Position numbers and translations under genes: made by a program. The notes under the pieces were generated by a model. It saw only the letters and a program-made list of their open reading frames with translations. It had not been told where the DNA came from and searched no databases. Below, piece after piece: positions 53,079-62,998 of a stretch of 64,000 nucleotides of DNA (positions are counted from its first letter, which is position 1; every line of letters starts with the position of its first letter). Source of the stretch: Pseudoalteromonas luteoviolacea (lineage in GTDB: Bacteria; Pseudomonadota; Gammaproteobacteria; Enterobacterales; Alteromonadaceae); contig NZ_JWIC01000007.1 in assembly GCF_000814765.1 (NCBI RefSeq), forward strand, positions 1,238,815 through 1,302,814, read 5' to 3'.

Positions 53079-53596
53079 GGTTATTAATTATTGAGGATGA
53101 TGTCGCCTTTTCAAATACGCTCGCAAGGCGGATGTCAAAGATGGGATTTGAGTGTCAAGTCGTGAATTATGAGAGAGACATCTTATCTCAGTGCAGCGCA
53201 TTTTTACCTGAGTATGTGCTGCTAGATATGAAGCTTGAGCATTCATCTGGTTTGCAGCATATCGCACAAATTAGACAAGTGCTTCCCAACTGTATATTGG
53301 TTTTGCTAACAGGTTTTGCCAGTATCGCGACCGCGGTTGAAGCAATAAAACTGGGGGCGGATGATTACTTGACAAAGCCTGCTGACACGAAGTTGATTGC
53401 AAAAAAACTACTAGGTGAAGAGGTGGCGATTGAAGACTCGTTTGAGTCAACAATGTCGCCAGAGCGATTGGAGTGGGAACATATCCAACAAACATTGCAA
53501 GCAAATGAGGGCAATGTGTCGGAAACGGCTCGTCAGCTCAATATGCACAGAAGAACTTTACAGCGTAAGTTGCAAAAAAGACCGGTATCAAAATAG
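53075..53596 (+). CDS. RegA/PrrA/ActR-like response regulator
   Basis: 173 residues: a receiver (LLIIEDDVAFS, Asp in VLLDMKLEHSSG, Lys of YLTKPAD) and a short linker to a Fis-type helix-turn-helix. The DNA-binding helix (NVSETARQLNMHRRTLQRKL) is almost identical in pattern to RegA. It overlaps the kinase gene by four bases. In other bacteria the pair controls respiration, photosynthesis or fixation genes according to redox; here the targets are unknown. Confidence 0.9.
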   Translation: MRLLIIEDDVAFSNTLARRMSKMGFECQVVNYERDILSQCSAFLPEYVLLDMKLEHSSGLQHIAQIRQVLPNCILVLLTGFASIATAVEAIKLGADDYLTKPADTKLIAKKLLGEEVAIEDSFESTMSPERLEWEHIQQTLQANEGNVSETARQLNMHRRTLQRKLQKRPVSK

Positions 53597-53658
53597 TCAA
53601 CTTTGGCGCTTACATTGCTCAATTGGTAGATTTTAACTAAATTGAAAATAGTTAAACA

Positions 53659-54078
53659 ATGGAGCAAATGCTAATGTATGTATTCGAAGTAAATATAGTG
53701 GCAGTACTGTTAGCTGCATTGAGCTCTTTTTTGCTCGGAGGCCTGTGGTATTCTCCATTGATGTTCCAACAGGCGTGGTTAGAAGGTGCTGGATTAACTG
53801 AACTCGACTTAAAACATGCCGATCATAAAGCTATATTCTTAGGCTCATTTATGCTCTGTATTTTGGCTTCGGTTGCTGTTGCGATGTTAGTTGGAAAAGG
53901 CCCTTCAGTATTGGATGCGATGACATTTGGTCTGTTTATTGGGGTTACTTTTGTCACCACGTCGTTTGGGATTAGTTACTTGTTTGAGCAAAGGCCTCTA
54001 AAACTATTTCTAGTGAATGCGGGTTATCACACATTACAATTTACTTTAATCGGATTTGTGGTTGGGAGTTTAAATTAA
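53659..54078 (+). CDS. DUF1761-family membrane protein
   Basis: 139 residues with four membrane segments. The N-terminal signature VNIVAVLLAALSSFLLGGLWYS and the segment PLMFQQAWLEGAG are characteristic of DUF1761. The function is unknown. The Zn-ribbon gene begins on the base after its stop, so the two are co-transcribed. It follows the RegA-like gene by 62 bp. Confidence 0.75.
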   Translation: MEQMLMYVFEVNIVAVLLAALSSFLLGGLWYSPLMFQQAWLEGAGLTELDLKHADHKAIFLGSFMLCILASVAVAMLVGKGPSVLDAMTFGLFIGVTFVTTSFGISYLFEQRPLKLFLVNAGYHTLQFTLIGFVVGSLN

Positions 54079-54330
54079 TTGGCCAAACCTAATAAAAAGG
54101 GCCCTACTCGGACAGTCGATGTGTTTTGCTCTAAGTGCAAAGCCAAGTTGTTTAAGTACCGAAAAGGCGGTAAGGGCAGCCTCATAAAATGCTTTGTCGA
54201 ACGAATAAGTGTTGATCATACCATCAATCAAACTCATTGCCCTGATTGCGAACAAGAGTTTTCCAGAAAGACTCTGATAAGGGGGGCACCTGCACTCAAA
54301 ATTGTTGGCAATAAAGTGACTTTTAAATAA
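54079..54330 (+). CDS. small zinc-ribbon protein
   Basis: 83 residues starting with TTG directly after the DUF1761 stop; GGGAG lies about 10 nt upstream. Two CxxC pairs, CSKC (near residue 17) and CPDC (near residue 54), form a zinc ribbon between basic segments (KAKLFKYRKGGKGSLIKC). Such proteins bind nucleic acid or partner proteins; the role is unknown. Translational coupling to the membrane protein upstream is likely. Confidence 0.7.
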   Translation: MAKPNKKGPTRTVDVFCSKCKAKLFKYRKGGKGSLIKCFVERISVDHTINQTHCPDCEQEFSRKTLIRGAPALKIVGNKVTFK

Positions 54331-54472
54331 GTGATTTCAATATAAGGACAAATATCCTGTCTCAATCATCATGATTTTAAGATAATTCATGAGTTTGTGC
54401 TGTTTCAACGATTGAAAGTCACCCTACCCATGGAAAAGGGCCAGCGTGTTTGGGTGAGTATCCACAAAATAT

Positions 54473-54745
54473 ATGGACAAAAACATGATTGACATTTTAT
54501 TTGATGTAATAGGTATGACTGGTACTTTTCTTGTAGTTGGAGCGTTTTTCTTACTGCAACTTGAAAAGGTCACACCAGATGGCCTCAAATATAACCTCAT
54601 GAACCTCTCTGGTGCAATCCTGCTACTTATTAGTTTATGCTACAACTTCAACCTAGCGAGCTTTGTAATTGAGCTGTTTTGGATAGTTGCTTCCTTGATT
54701 GGCTTGTATAAGTATTTCAAGGCAAAGAAGTTACAGGCTGCATAA
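54473..54745 (+). CDS. small three-TM membrane protein, CBU_0592-like
   Basis: 90 residues from the ATG at 54473; a second ATG at 54485 is also possible. Three hydrophobic segments (GMTGTFLVVGAFFLLQL, LMNLSGAILLLISLCYNF, FVIELFWIVASLIGLYKYF) fill almost the whole chain. The arrangement (LKYNLMNLSGAILL) matches my memory of the CBU_0592 family of unknown function. No operon partner is evident; the neighbour genes are 142 and 134 bp away. Confidence 0.7.
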   Translation: MDKNMIDILFDVIGMTGTFLVVGAFFLLQLEKVTPDGLKYNLMNLSGAILLLISLCYNFNLASFVIELFWIVASLIGLYKYFKAKKLQAA

Positions 54746-54879
54746 AACTTAAGTAAAAACTTGCACAGTTACATTTCATGCGTATTATTTAGATGTATGA
54801 ACGGTAACTGTGTAAGCAAAATTTGGTGAAATTGTTCACCTGAGTTGAGCTTGTTACGGTATCAGTAGTCAGGCTCAAT

Positions 54880-56870
54880 ATGAAAAAAACAGTCCCGCTT
54901 ATTTTTGTCTTTCTTTTTTGCTTTAATGCAATTGCTTCTCAAGAAGAGCTATTTGAGTTGAGCTTTGAGGAATTGCTTGACGTTAACATTACTTTAGCCA
55001 CTAAAACCACTGAATCACCTACCACTGTGCCATCGAGTACGACCGTTTTTAATCGTCAACATATTCAATTATTAGGCGTCGCCAATGTATATGAACTCAT
55101 GAACTTCGTGCCTGGCATGCAGTCAACTCGCGGCGATTGGGTTGGTGCTGTGCCAAAAGAGCACGCACGCGGTATCTATTTAGACAGCGGTAATGTGCTG
55201 GTCATGCTCAATGGGCAAAGACTTAATGATGCGTCTTTTGGCAAAGCTTCTGTTTATGCTCCTTTTATCCCCGTTGAAATAGTAGAACGAGTTGAGTTTA
55301 TCAGAGGGCCCGGTTCCGCTTTGTATGGCAGCAATGCCTTTTTAGGCGTGATGAATATCGTTACAAAGAAAATTCTAACCAATTTATGGCTGCTGTCGGC
55401 GACAATGGTATGTATCAAGGCGCATTAAGCGCTCATCATACGTTTGAAAATGGTCTGTCACTTCAAGCTAATGCCTCTTTATACAGAGATGATGGAGATG
55501 AGTATTTTGAAGCGAAAGTGCGAGATCCGATTGATGGTCGGTTCGTTGAGGTTGAGTTAAATTGGGAGAATTGGCGATTTGCAATTCATAACTCTGAGAC
55601 GCGATTAGATGAGTTTATTAATTTATCAGGTGAGTCTAAAGATAATAGGCACACCAGTCGCAATCTGGGTATGCAATTGGAAGTCAAATCATCATGGAGT
55701 GACTCACTTTCAAATACGACAAGATTGGAATTTATAAAGCATGACATAAAAAGTGCAGGATTAATTGCCAGTGCTGAAGAACTTCAATTAGACCACGATT
55801 TTTTTGTAGGCCCACGTTGGCAATCAAGAGATCTTACTTTAAACAGCGAAACTGTGTATGGATATAACCAGTCTCTAAATATCATTTTTGGTGCTGAATA
55901 TTCTTGGGAAGAGCAATCTCGTGCTGATGTATACACTAATTATTATAACCCTGAGACTGGGCAGATTTTTGTAGATGAGCCTTTTTACCTTGGCGGCCTT
56001 CAAGTTATTAGCAATCATAAGCCTTTTGAGCCGCTCGAAGCTAGCTTCGACTCTTACGCCGTTTATACACAAGTTAAATATACCCTCACTGAATCTATCA
56101 CAATGTTTACAGGGCTTCGTTATGATGATGTGATTGACATCGATCGTAAATTATCACCAAGATTGGCACTCATTTATCAATTTAATCCTGTGCATACTTT
56201 TAAGCTACAGTATGGCGAGGCATTTAGAGCCCCTGTTAGTAATGAGCTGCATTCAAATGACGAAGTGACCGTTGGTAACCCAGATCTAAAAGCAGAATAT
56301 TTAAAAACGACAGAGTTAGTATGGCATGCAAAAAATGATAATTGGCAAGTCGATTTGGTTTTATTTGATAATGAATTAGAGGATTTTATTAATTTAATTC
56401 CTGTGGACGAAGCATTATCTCGTTTTACGTTTGACAATGTATTTGAAACTAGCATGCAAGGTTTTGAATTTAGCGGCACGTTGCATATAAATGAATCAGC
56501 TTGGTTATCTAGCACATTTACCCAATACATCGATTTACCGTTTAACCCGAGTTATAAAAAGTTTGGTTCTATAGTATTCAATTATAGCCAAGGAGATATG
56601 CAATACTCCGTCAACGGGATATGGAGAGACAGCATCACGGTCATCCCTGCTGTGTTACCTGATGATCCTGAATTTTCACCTTACCATCAGCCAAGTCATT
56701 GGTTATTTGGCGCAACGATTGGCTGGAAAATAAATGATAAACAAGGGGTTGCGTTACAAGTTCAAAATGCGTTTGATAAGTCTACCGATGCATTCGATCC
56801 CAGAAGATACGATGGCAGGGTGCCACAAAAAGGCAGGCAGCTGAGACTGCGTTATACCTACGAATTTTAA
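54880..56870 (+). pseudogene. TonB-dependent receptor broken by a one-base frameshift
   Basis: The N-terminal frame (54880-55428) has a signal peptide (FCFNAIAS), the FELSFEELLDVNITLA start typical of this receptor group, and a plug ending SNAFLGVMNIVTK. The C-terminal frame from 55386 continues the barrel to RLRYTYEF. Adding one A to the AAA at 55365-55367 reads INIVTKENSNQFMAAVGDNG without any other change, giving about 663 residues. The barrel frame has no other stops, so the lesion is either very recent or a sequencing error. The ligand is unknown. No regulator lies beside it. Confidence 0.85.
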
Positions 56871-57250
56871 CTCCGCTGTGCAAAAGTTTATATAAATCAC
56901 CTGTTCAACTTTATCATAAAACAAATGAAGATATCGCTTTAGCCTACTTAAATGGGAGAATTGCACGCGCATAAATCCCATTCGTTTATGCCCTTAAATC
57001 GTTATTGATAATCTAATATTGATTTTGTAGTATTTTGTTTACATTTTGGTCATATTTAGACTGTGAATTTTGTCTTAATTTAGCTAACTTTATGAAAGTA
57101 TTGATTAAAAAATACAACTGGCCATAGGTTTAATTTATGTAAATTAAAGGTTTATTTTTTGTTTTATTTGGCTAGTCTCAACTATGCATCCAAACACGGT
57201 GCACATTCAGGTATTTTTTGAATGTAATACACACAATCAAGGAGCATAAA
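56871..57250. other. intergenic region upstream of the M4 protease
   Basis: About 380 bp, AT-rich, no gene. It should hold the promoter of the protease and the end of the receptor transcript. AAGGAG at 57239-57244 is the ribosome site of the protease. Confidence 0.5.
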
Positions 57251-59422
57251 GTGAAAAACCATAAAATAACTAAATTAACTCTCGCCACTCTTGCGGTACT
57301 GAGTTGTGCTGCAAACGCCGCGCAGAAGCAGTATTTAAATCAACATAACAATTTAAATATCATGTTGCAGTCAGGATCGATGAGTTTACTCTCAACACCC
57401 GCAAATCAATTAATCGGCCTTTCTGCTGATGACTCGCTAAAAATACTCAAAAGCTTTAAACACAAGAATGGTTCGGTGACCCACCGTTATCAACAAATGT
57501 ATCAAGGCTTGCCTGTTATTGGTGACACAGTCAGTTTAACTTTTGATAAGCAAGGTCTGTTGAAGCACGCGCATGGTGCTGCTGTATACGACATTAATGC
57601 AGATGTCATGTCAGTTAAGCCGAGTTTGGCCGCGGCACAGGCTAAAGCCTTATCGACTGCCTCATTACCAGCAACGCAGTTGGCGCAAAAAACATTCCAT
57701 GAGACAGAGCAGCTCGCTATATGGGTAGATAAAAATAATCAAGCTCGTTTGGTTTATGAGCTTTCGCATGTGACGTATGGCGACTCACCATCCAGACCAT
57801 ATCAAATTGTTGATGCACATACTGGGGAAGTGTTACTCAGCTATGATAATATTCAACATGCTAACGCAACAGGTCCGGGTGGCAACCAAAAAACAGGCCG
57901 TTATCAATATGGTACTGACTATGGTCATTTGGATGTTAGCCAGTCAGGTAATACCTGCACAATGAATAATGCCAATGTAAAGACCATTCATTTAAATCAT
58001 GGAAGTAGCGGTTCTAGCGCGCATAGTTTCACTTGCCCAGAGAATACAGTTAAAGAAATTAATGGCGCATATTCACCGCTTAATGATGCGCACTATTTTG
58101 GTAATGTGGTGTTCAATATGTACAGTGATTGGTTAGGTACGGCACCACTGAGTTTCCAATTACAAATGCGAGTTCACTACAGCAATAATTACGAAAATGC
58201 GTTTTGGGATGGACGTTCGATGACTTTTGGTGACGGTAAAGACCGATTTTACCCACTGGTAAGTTTGGATGTGTCTGCACACGAGGTGAGCCATGGTTTT
58301 ACAGAACAAAACTCAGGGTTAATCTACCGTAATAAATCTGGTGGTTTAAACGAGGCGTTTTCTGATATGGCAGGCGAAGCTGCGGAATTCTATATGAGAG
58401 GGAGCAATGACTGGTTGGTCGGACAGGATATCTTCAAAGGGAGTGGTGCACTTCGATATATGAATGATCCAACAAAAGATGGTCGTTCTATTGATCATCA
58501 ATCAAACTTTACTTCAGGTATGGATGTGCATCACTCATCTGGTGTGTTCAATAAAGCCTTTTATCATTTAGCAACAACAGCGGGCTGGGATACTAAAAAA
58601 GCTTTTGTGGTGATGGCCAAAGCGAATCAGATGTATTGGACGGCAAGTACAGATTGGGATCTGGCTGGTAATGGGGTGATGGATGCTGCATGCGACCTTG
58701 GCTACAACCCAGATGATGTGAAGGCTGCTTTGGCGCTAGTGGGTGTCACATCTCAACTGAGTTCAGGCAGCAGTTGTGGCACACCGCCTACTGATGAAGA
58801 GTTAACAAACGGTGTAGCTCGCACAGGCATCAGTGGTGCAGCTAAATCACAGCAATTCTTTGTACTGAATGTGCCAGCAGGGTCAAGTAACCTTAAATTT
58901 ACCACAACTGGGGGAACTGGTGACGCCGATTTATATGTGAAGTTTGGTGCCAGGCCGACCTTACAAGCTTATGATTGTAAGAGCACTTCCTCTACGAGTA
59001 ATGAGTCTTGCTCAATCGCGAATATTCAAGCAGGTACTTACTTTGTGATGGTTGAAGCATGGAATCAAATATCTGGTGTATCACTAACGGGAAGTTACTC
59101 AGATGGAAGCAATAATACACCGCCTATAGATCGTACAGAAAGCAATGTATCTGTGTCTACAGGGCAGTGGGCTAGGTATACACAAGAGCTCAATGCTGGA
59201 TACGCAAATTTAACTGTATCGATTTCAGGGGGAAGTGGTGATGCTGACCTCTACGTCAACTTTGGTTCAGCTTCTTCTACATCTTCATACCAATGTCGTC
59301 CATATAAAAATGGCAATAGTGAATCTTGCACTTTCACGAACCCGCAATCAGGAACGTGGCACATAGATTTACGTGGTTATAGTAATGCCAGTGGCGTGAC
59401 ACTGAATATCAAAGCAAATTAG
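57251..59422 (+). CDS. secreted M4-family zinc metalloprotease (vibriolysin-like) with two PPC domains
   Basis: 723 residues from a GTG at 57251, preceded by AAGGAG with 6-nt spacing; an in-frame codon at 57218 is less likely. Domains: signal peptide ending CAANA, FTP and PepSY propeptide (about 25-195), peptidase M4 with HEVSH (zinc His344 and His348, catalytic Glu345), and the third zinc ligand Glu368 in GGLNEAFSDM. Two pre-peptidase C-terminal domains follow at about 525-615 and 630-723 (GGTGDADLYVKF, GGSGDADLYVNF). It is secreted and digests proteins outside the cell. The M28 gene follows with the same PPC module. Confidence 0.95.
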   Translation: MKNHKITKLTLATLAVLSCAANAAQKQYLNQHNNLNIMLQSGSMSLLSTPANQLIGLSADDSLKILKSFKHKNGSVTHRYQQMYQGLPVIGDTVSLTFDKQGLLKHAHGAAVYDINADVMSVKPSLAAAQAKALSTASLPATQLAQKTFHETEQLAIWVDKNNQARLVYELSHVTYGDSPSRPYQIVDAHTGEVLLSYDNIQHANATGPGGNQKTGRYQYGTDYGHLDVSQSGNTCTMNNANVKTIHLNHGSSGSSAHSFTCPENTVKEINGAYSPLNDAHYFGNVVFNMYSDWLGTAPLSFQLQMRVHYSNNYENAFWDGRSMTFGDGKDRFYPLVSLDVSAHEVSHGFTEQNSGLIYRNKSGGLNEAFSDMAGEAAEFYMRGSNDWLVGQDIFKGSGALRYMNDPTKDGRSIDHQSNFTSGMDVHHSSGVFNKAFYHLATTAGWDTKKAFVVMAKANQMYWTASTDWDLAGNGVMDAACDLGYNPDDVKAALALVGVTSQLSSGSSCGTPPTDEELTNGVARTGISGAAKSQQFFVLNVPAGSSNLKFTTTGGTGDADLYVKFGARPTLQAYDCKSTSSTSNESCSIANIQAGTYFVMVEAWNQISGVSLTGSYSDGSNNTPPIDRTESNVSVSTGQWARYTQELNAGYANLTVSISGGSGDADLYVNFGSASSTSSYQCRPYKNGNSESCTFTNPQSGTWHIDLRGYSNASGVTLNIKAN

Positions 59423-59434
59423 GATTTACTTGAT

Positions 59435-59455
59435 AAGGCGGCGACATGCCGCCTT
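59435..59455 (+). terminator. terminator between the two proteases
   Basis: AAGGCGGC at 59435-59442 and GCCGCCTT at 59448-59455 with a GACAT loop, followed by TT. It lies between the M4 and M28 genes, so they may be transcribed separately. Confidence 0.75.
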
Positions 59456-59479
59456 TTGATATCTTCCAAAGGATAAATT

Positions 59480-61000
59480 ATGCGTTCAAACACATACTTA
59501 TGTTTGTTGGCGTGTCTTACATTTTCCTCTTTATCAAATGCAGTATCTGAAAAAAAATGGATAACGTTAGGTGCATCAGCAAGTCATCACTACCAATTAG
59601 AAAACTCAGTTAAAGGTCGTTCATATATCCAAGCAAGTCACACTCACCAAGAAGCGGATATTTTATTAATGCATGAGGCAGAGCATGAAAACCTCAGTCA
59701 CTTTATGCATGAGCAGTATCACAGATGCGGAGGGTTTGTCGCTCATGATAGTGAAGCAGAGGCAAAGGCTTATTTGACCACATTAGAGTATGCTCATAAT
59801 AACCAGCCAGAGTTAACATATTCAATTGATAATCCTGAAACAGTGCAAGCTTTAATGGGAAAAGTATCGACCACGGGATTAGTTAACACCGTGAGTGCGA
59901 TGACCGGGTTTTATAATCGTTACTACATTCAACAATCTGGTGTTGACGCGTCAAACTGGGTTAAAAGCCACTGGCAGAGCTTAGCCAGTACGCGCCCGGA
60001 TATCTCTGTCGAGCATTACACACATTCATGGGCTCAGTCCTCTGTGGTGGTGACGGTCCCTGGGAGCGAATTGGCCGATGAAATTGTGATTATTGGTGGG
60101 CATTTAGATTCAATCAATGGCAGTAACCCCAGCAGTGGCAGAGCGCCAGGGGCCGATGACAATGCGTCAGGAATTGCGGTACTCAGTGAAGTGCTTAAGG
60201 CCATTGTGGATACAAACTATAAGCCGAAAAGAACGGTGAAAATAATGGGGTTTGCAGCAGAGGAAGTTGGGCTTAGAGGCTCCAAAGCGATCGCCCAAGA
60301 TTATAAAGCATCGGGTAAAAATGTAGTAGGTATGGCGCAATTTGATATGTCTGGGCATAAAGGTGGTCAGTACGATATCGTATTCATTACCGATTATACC
60401 AATAGCGCACAAAATAACTTTATGAGCCAGTTGCTTGATAGGTATTTGACGAACGTGAGCTATGGCTTTGATCGCTGTGGTTATGGTTGTTCTGATCATG
60501 CATCTTGGTATCAACAGAGTTTTCCAGCGTCATTTCCATTTGAGTCACGGATGAGAGAGTCAAATCGTTTAATACACACTGCCAATGATACTGAGTACGA
60601 CGCGGATCATTCAATTCATTTTGCTAAGTTGGCGAGTGCGTATGTTGCGGAGTTAGCTAAAACAGCTGGCAGTGTAACGCCACCACCAACAGAGCCTACG
60701 CCAATTGACCAGACATACACAAATTTGAACGTATCTTCTGGGCAGTGGTGGCGAACGTCTCTGGCTATAGGGAGTAGCTATCAAGAGCTGACAGTGAAAA
60801 TTTCAGGTGGAACGGGCGATGCAGATTTATATGTCAATTTTGGCACTCAGTCGTCAACCTCCCAATTTCGATGCCGTCCTTACAAATATGGTAATGAAGA
60901 AACGTGTACCATTTCGCTTCCCGAATCCGGCAATTGGTATTTTGATTTGAGAGGCTATACGCAAGCTGCTGGTGTGACGATGACCATAAAGGCAAGGTGA
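59480..61000 (+). CDS. secreted M28 aminopeptidase with C-terminal PPC domain
   Basis: 506 residues with a signal peptide (FSSLSNA) and an inhibitory N-terminal region to about 115. The M28 leucyl aminopeptidase core has zinc and catalytic residues in GGHLDS (His208), GADDNASG (Asp226/Asp227), AEEVGLRG (Glu261/Glu262) and later GCSDHASW. One PPC domain lies at the C-terminus (GGTGDADLYVNF), a close relative of the last PPC of the M4 protease. It removes N-terminal residues from peptides outside the cell. The two enzymes probably act in series on protein. AAAGGA lies before the ATG. Confidence 0.94.
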   Translation: MRSNTYLCLLACLTFSSLSNAVSEKKWITLGASASHHYQLENSVKGRSYIQASHTHQEADILLMHEAEHENLSHFMHEQYHRCGGFVAHDSEAEAKAYLTTLEYAHNNQPELTYSIDNPETVQALMGKVSTTGLVNTVSAMTGFYNRYYIQQSGVDASNWVKSHWQSLASTRPDISVEHYTHSWAQSSVVVTVPGSELADEIVIIGGHLDSINGSNPSSGRAPGADDNASGIAVLSEVLKAIVDTNYKPKRTVKIMGFAAEEVGLRGSKAIAQDYKASGKNVVGMAQFDMSGHKGGQYDIVFITDYTNSAQNNFMSQLLDRYLTNVSYGFDRCGYGCSDHASWYQQSFPASFPFESRMRESNRLIHTANDTEYDADHSIHFAKLASAYVAELAKTAGSVTPPPTEPTPIDQTYTNLNVSSGQWWRTSLAIGSSYQELTVKISGGTGDADLYVNFGTQSSTSQFRCRPYKYGNEETCTISLPESGNWYFDLRGYTQAAGVTMTIKAR

Positions 61001-61007
61001 TGTTATG

Positions 61008-61032
61008 CGCTGCTGCCTGGCAGTAGCGTTTT
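61008..61032 (+). terminator. terminator after the M28 gene
   Basis: CGCTGCTGCC at 61008-61017 pairs with GGCAGTAGCG at 61019-61028, one G-T pair included, followed by TTTTC. Confidence 0.65.
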
Positions 61033-61167
61033 CAATTACCTATTTTACATTGTGGTAATTAAAAGTTCGGTTTTATGTAACTTAGAGGTGTTGTGGGCTT
61101 GTGGAAACGTAGGGGGTCATTCATACTGCCTCCTTATTTTAAGTGCACAATTATAAAAAATAGAAAA

Positions 61168-62622
61168 ATGACGGATACAATGGTTAAAGGCAGTTCCATA
61201 TATAACAAGTTTTGGCTATTTCTAGGCCCTTTCCTTTTTTTAATGACATGTATCACCCATGGCCCTGAAGGTTTATCAGAGCAAGGCTGGCGCACAGCTG
61301 GCTTGGCAATGTGGCTCGCTGTTTGGTGGGTAAGTGAGACAGTCCCAATTCCTGTTACCTCATTGGTGCCCTTATTGGCTGTGCCTCTAGCGGGGATAAA
61401 CGACATAAAGAGTACTTCGTCTGCCTATGCGCATCCTTTAATTTTCTTATTTTTAGGCGGTTTTTTGATTTCAATTGCGATGGAAAAGTCGCAGTTGCAC
61501 AAACGTATTGCGCTGAAAACAATGCTTAAAAGTGGCACAAATCCTAAGTATCAAGTACTGGCTATGATGTTAGTGAGTGGCTTTTTGTCTATGTGGATAA
61601 ATAATACGGCCACCACATTGATGTTATTACCGATTGCGTTGTCTGTGATCCATGTTTTGCAAAAAAACGGTGCTCACTGTGATAACTATGCCAAAGCTTT
61701 GTTATTGGCTATTGCCTATAGTGCAAGCTTAGGTGGAGTAGGTACTATTATTGGCACAGCACCAAATGCGTTAATGGTCGCTTACCTGTGGGACAACCAT
61801 CAAATAGAAATAGGGTTTGGACAATGGATGATTGTTGCGGTGCCATTTACATTTGGCATGATTATTTTGTGTTGGCTTTGGTTAACTAAGTTTGCGTTCA
61901 AACTTGCTCCGCAACAAAACAACAGTCAGATGACAGAGGTATTTTCCGCTCAGCTCAAAGCGCAAGGTAACATGACGATTGCTGAGAAAAACGTCATGTA
62001 CGTTTTCTTATTTGCTGTATTTGGTTGGCTATTGAGACCCTATTTACAAACATGGACAGGGTTAAACATAACGGATACGGGAATCGCTGTTGCAGCGTCT
62101 ATTATGTTATTTGTTTTACCTGCAGACAGTAAAGGCGAGCAAAAAGTCATGGACTGGCCTGCTGCAAAAGAAGTGCCATGGGGCATACTCTTATTATTTG
62201 GTGGCGGGCTAACTTTAGCGAGCCAAATTAAAGGATCTGGCCTGGCTGAGTACATCGCAAACCTATTAGCGGGAGCGAGTGCTATTCCACTTGTATTGAG
62301 TGTAATTGCTGTGGCTGCTTTAATTACATTTTTAACTGAGCTGACAAGCAATACGGCAACAGCTGCGGGCTTTTTACCTTTACTTGGTCCGGTTGCTGAG
62401 CAAGTGACGGGGACTCCCTTGGTGTGGATCATTCCTGCTGCCATGGCTGCAAGTTGCGCGTTTATGATGCCTGTTGCAACTCCACCCAATGCGATCGTAT
62501 TTGGCTCTGGTGAGATAAAAATTAGGGATATGATTAAAGCTGGATTTGTATTAAACCTTATTGCTATTGCAATGATAAGTCTTCTAACCTTAACGGTTGC
62601 TCGGTGGGTTTTTGTATTTTAA
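61168..62622 (+). CDS. sodium-coupled dicarboxylate/anion transporter (DASS/SLC13 family)
   Basis: About 484 residues from the ATG at 61168; an in-frame start at 61093 would add a poorly conserved leader. There are about eleven membrane segments. The family's paired SNT motifs appear as MWINNTATTLML and LTELTSNTATAAGF, each followed by the Pro-containing loop (GTIIGTAPNALM, and MMPVATPPNAIVFGSG). These loops bind sodium and a carboxylate such as succinate, fumarate or citrate. The exact substrate is not readable. A good terminator follows. Confidence 0.9.
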   Translation: MTDTMVKGSSIYNKFWLFLGPFLFLMTCITHGPEGLSEQGWRTAGLAMWLAVWWVSETVPIPVTSLVPLLAVPLAGINDIKSTSSAYAHPLIFLFLGGFLISIAMEKSQLHKRIALKTMLKSGTNPKYQVLAMMLVSGFLSMWINNTATTLMLLPIALSVIHVLQKNGAHCDNYAKALLLAIAYSASLGGVGTIIGTAPNALMVAYLWDNHQIEIGFGQWMIVAVPFTFGMIILCWLWLTKFAFKLAPQQNNSQMTEVFSAQLKAQGNMTIAEKNVMYVFLFAVFGWLLRPYLQTWTGLNITDTGIAVAASIMLFVLPADSKGEQKVMDWPAAKEVPWGILLLFGGGLTLASQIKGSGLAEYIANLLAGASAIPLVLSVIAVAALITFLTELTSNTATAAGFLPLLGPVAEQVTGTPLVWIIPAAMAASCAFMMPVATPPNAIVFGSGEIKIRDMIKAGFVLNLIAIAMISLLTLTVARWVFVF

Positions 62623-62646
62623 GCGCTATTTATTTTAAGCCGTTGT

Positions 62647-62675
62647 AAGGCCACCTAAATGAAGGTGGCCTTTTT
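62647..62675 (+). terminator. terminator after the DASS transporter
   Basis: AAGGCCACCT at 62647-62656 and AGGTGGCCTT at 62663-62672 form a perfect 10-bp stem with an AAATGA loop, followed by TTT. Confidence 0.9.
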
Positions 62676-62998
62676 GTTGAACTGAAAAATACGTTATCTT
62701 TGTTCAATCTTATTTTTATCGTCGAACTATAAGTTTGGTTTATTAATGATTGATATGATTTAATATCTAAAAACTTTCTAAGCCTGCTTTAATGGATGAA
62801 TATTGTTTTAACGTTAAATAATGGCATGAAAAATATGAGCGTCAGGACTTTTGAAATTGTGACGGTTGCGTTCCTGCATGAACTAGCTGAACATTAGGCT
62901 CAGTAATGGGTAAGTCTTAAGAGGCTGAAAATGGCACGATAAAAAGGTAAGTTTAACTGTTTAGTTTTGATGGAGAGCAAACTTGTGAGGCTGAGAGA
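62676..62998. other. intergenic region upstream of the aldehyde dehydrogenase
   Basis: About 320 bp, no gene and no recognised operator. It should hold the promoter of the dehydrogenase. Confidence 0.45.

Noticed and set aside
62040..62489. Long minus-strand frame inside the DASS transporter
   Set aside because: It mirrors the membrane-segment codons of the transporter, which has both family motifs; no independent evidence.
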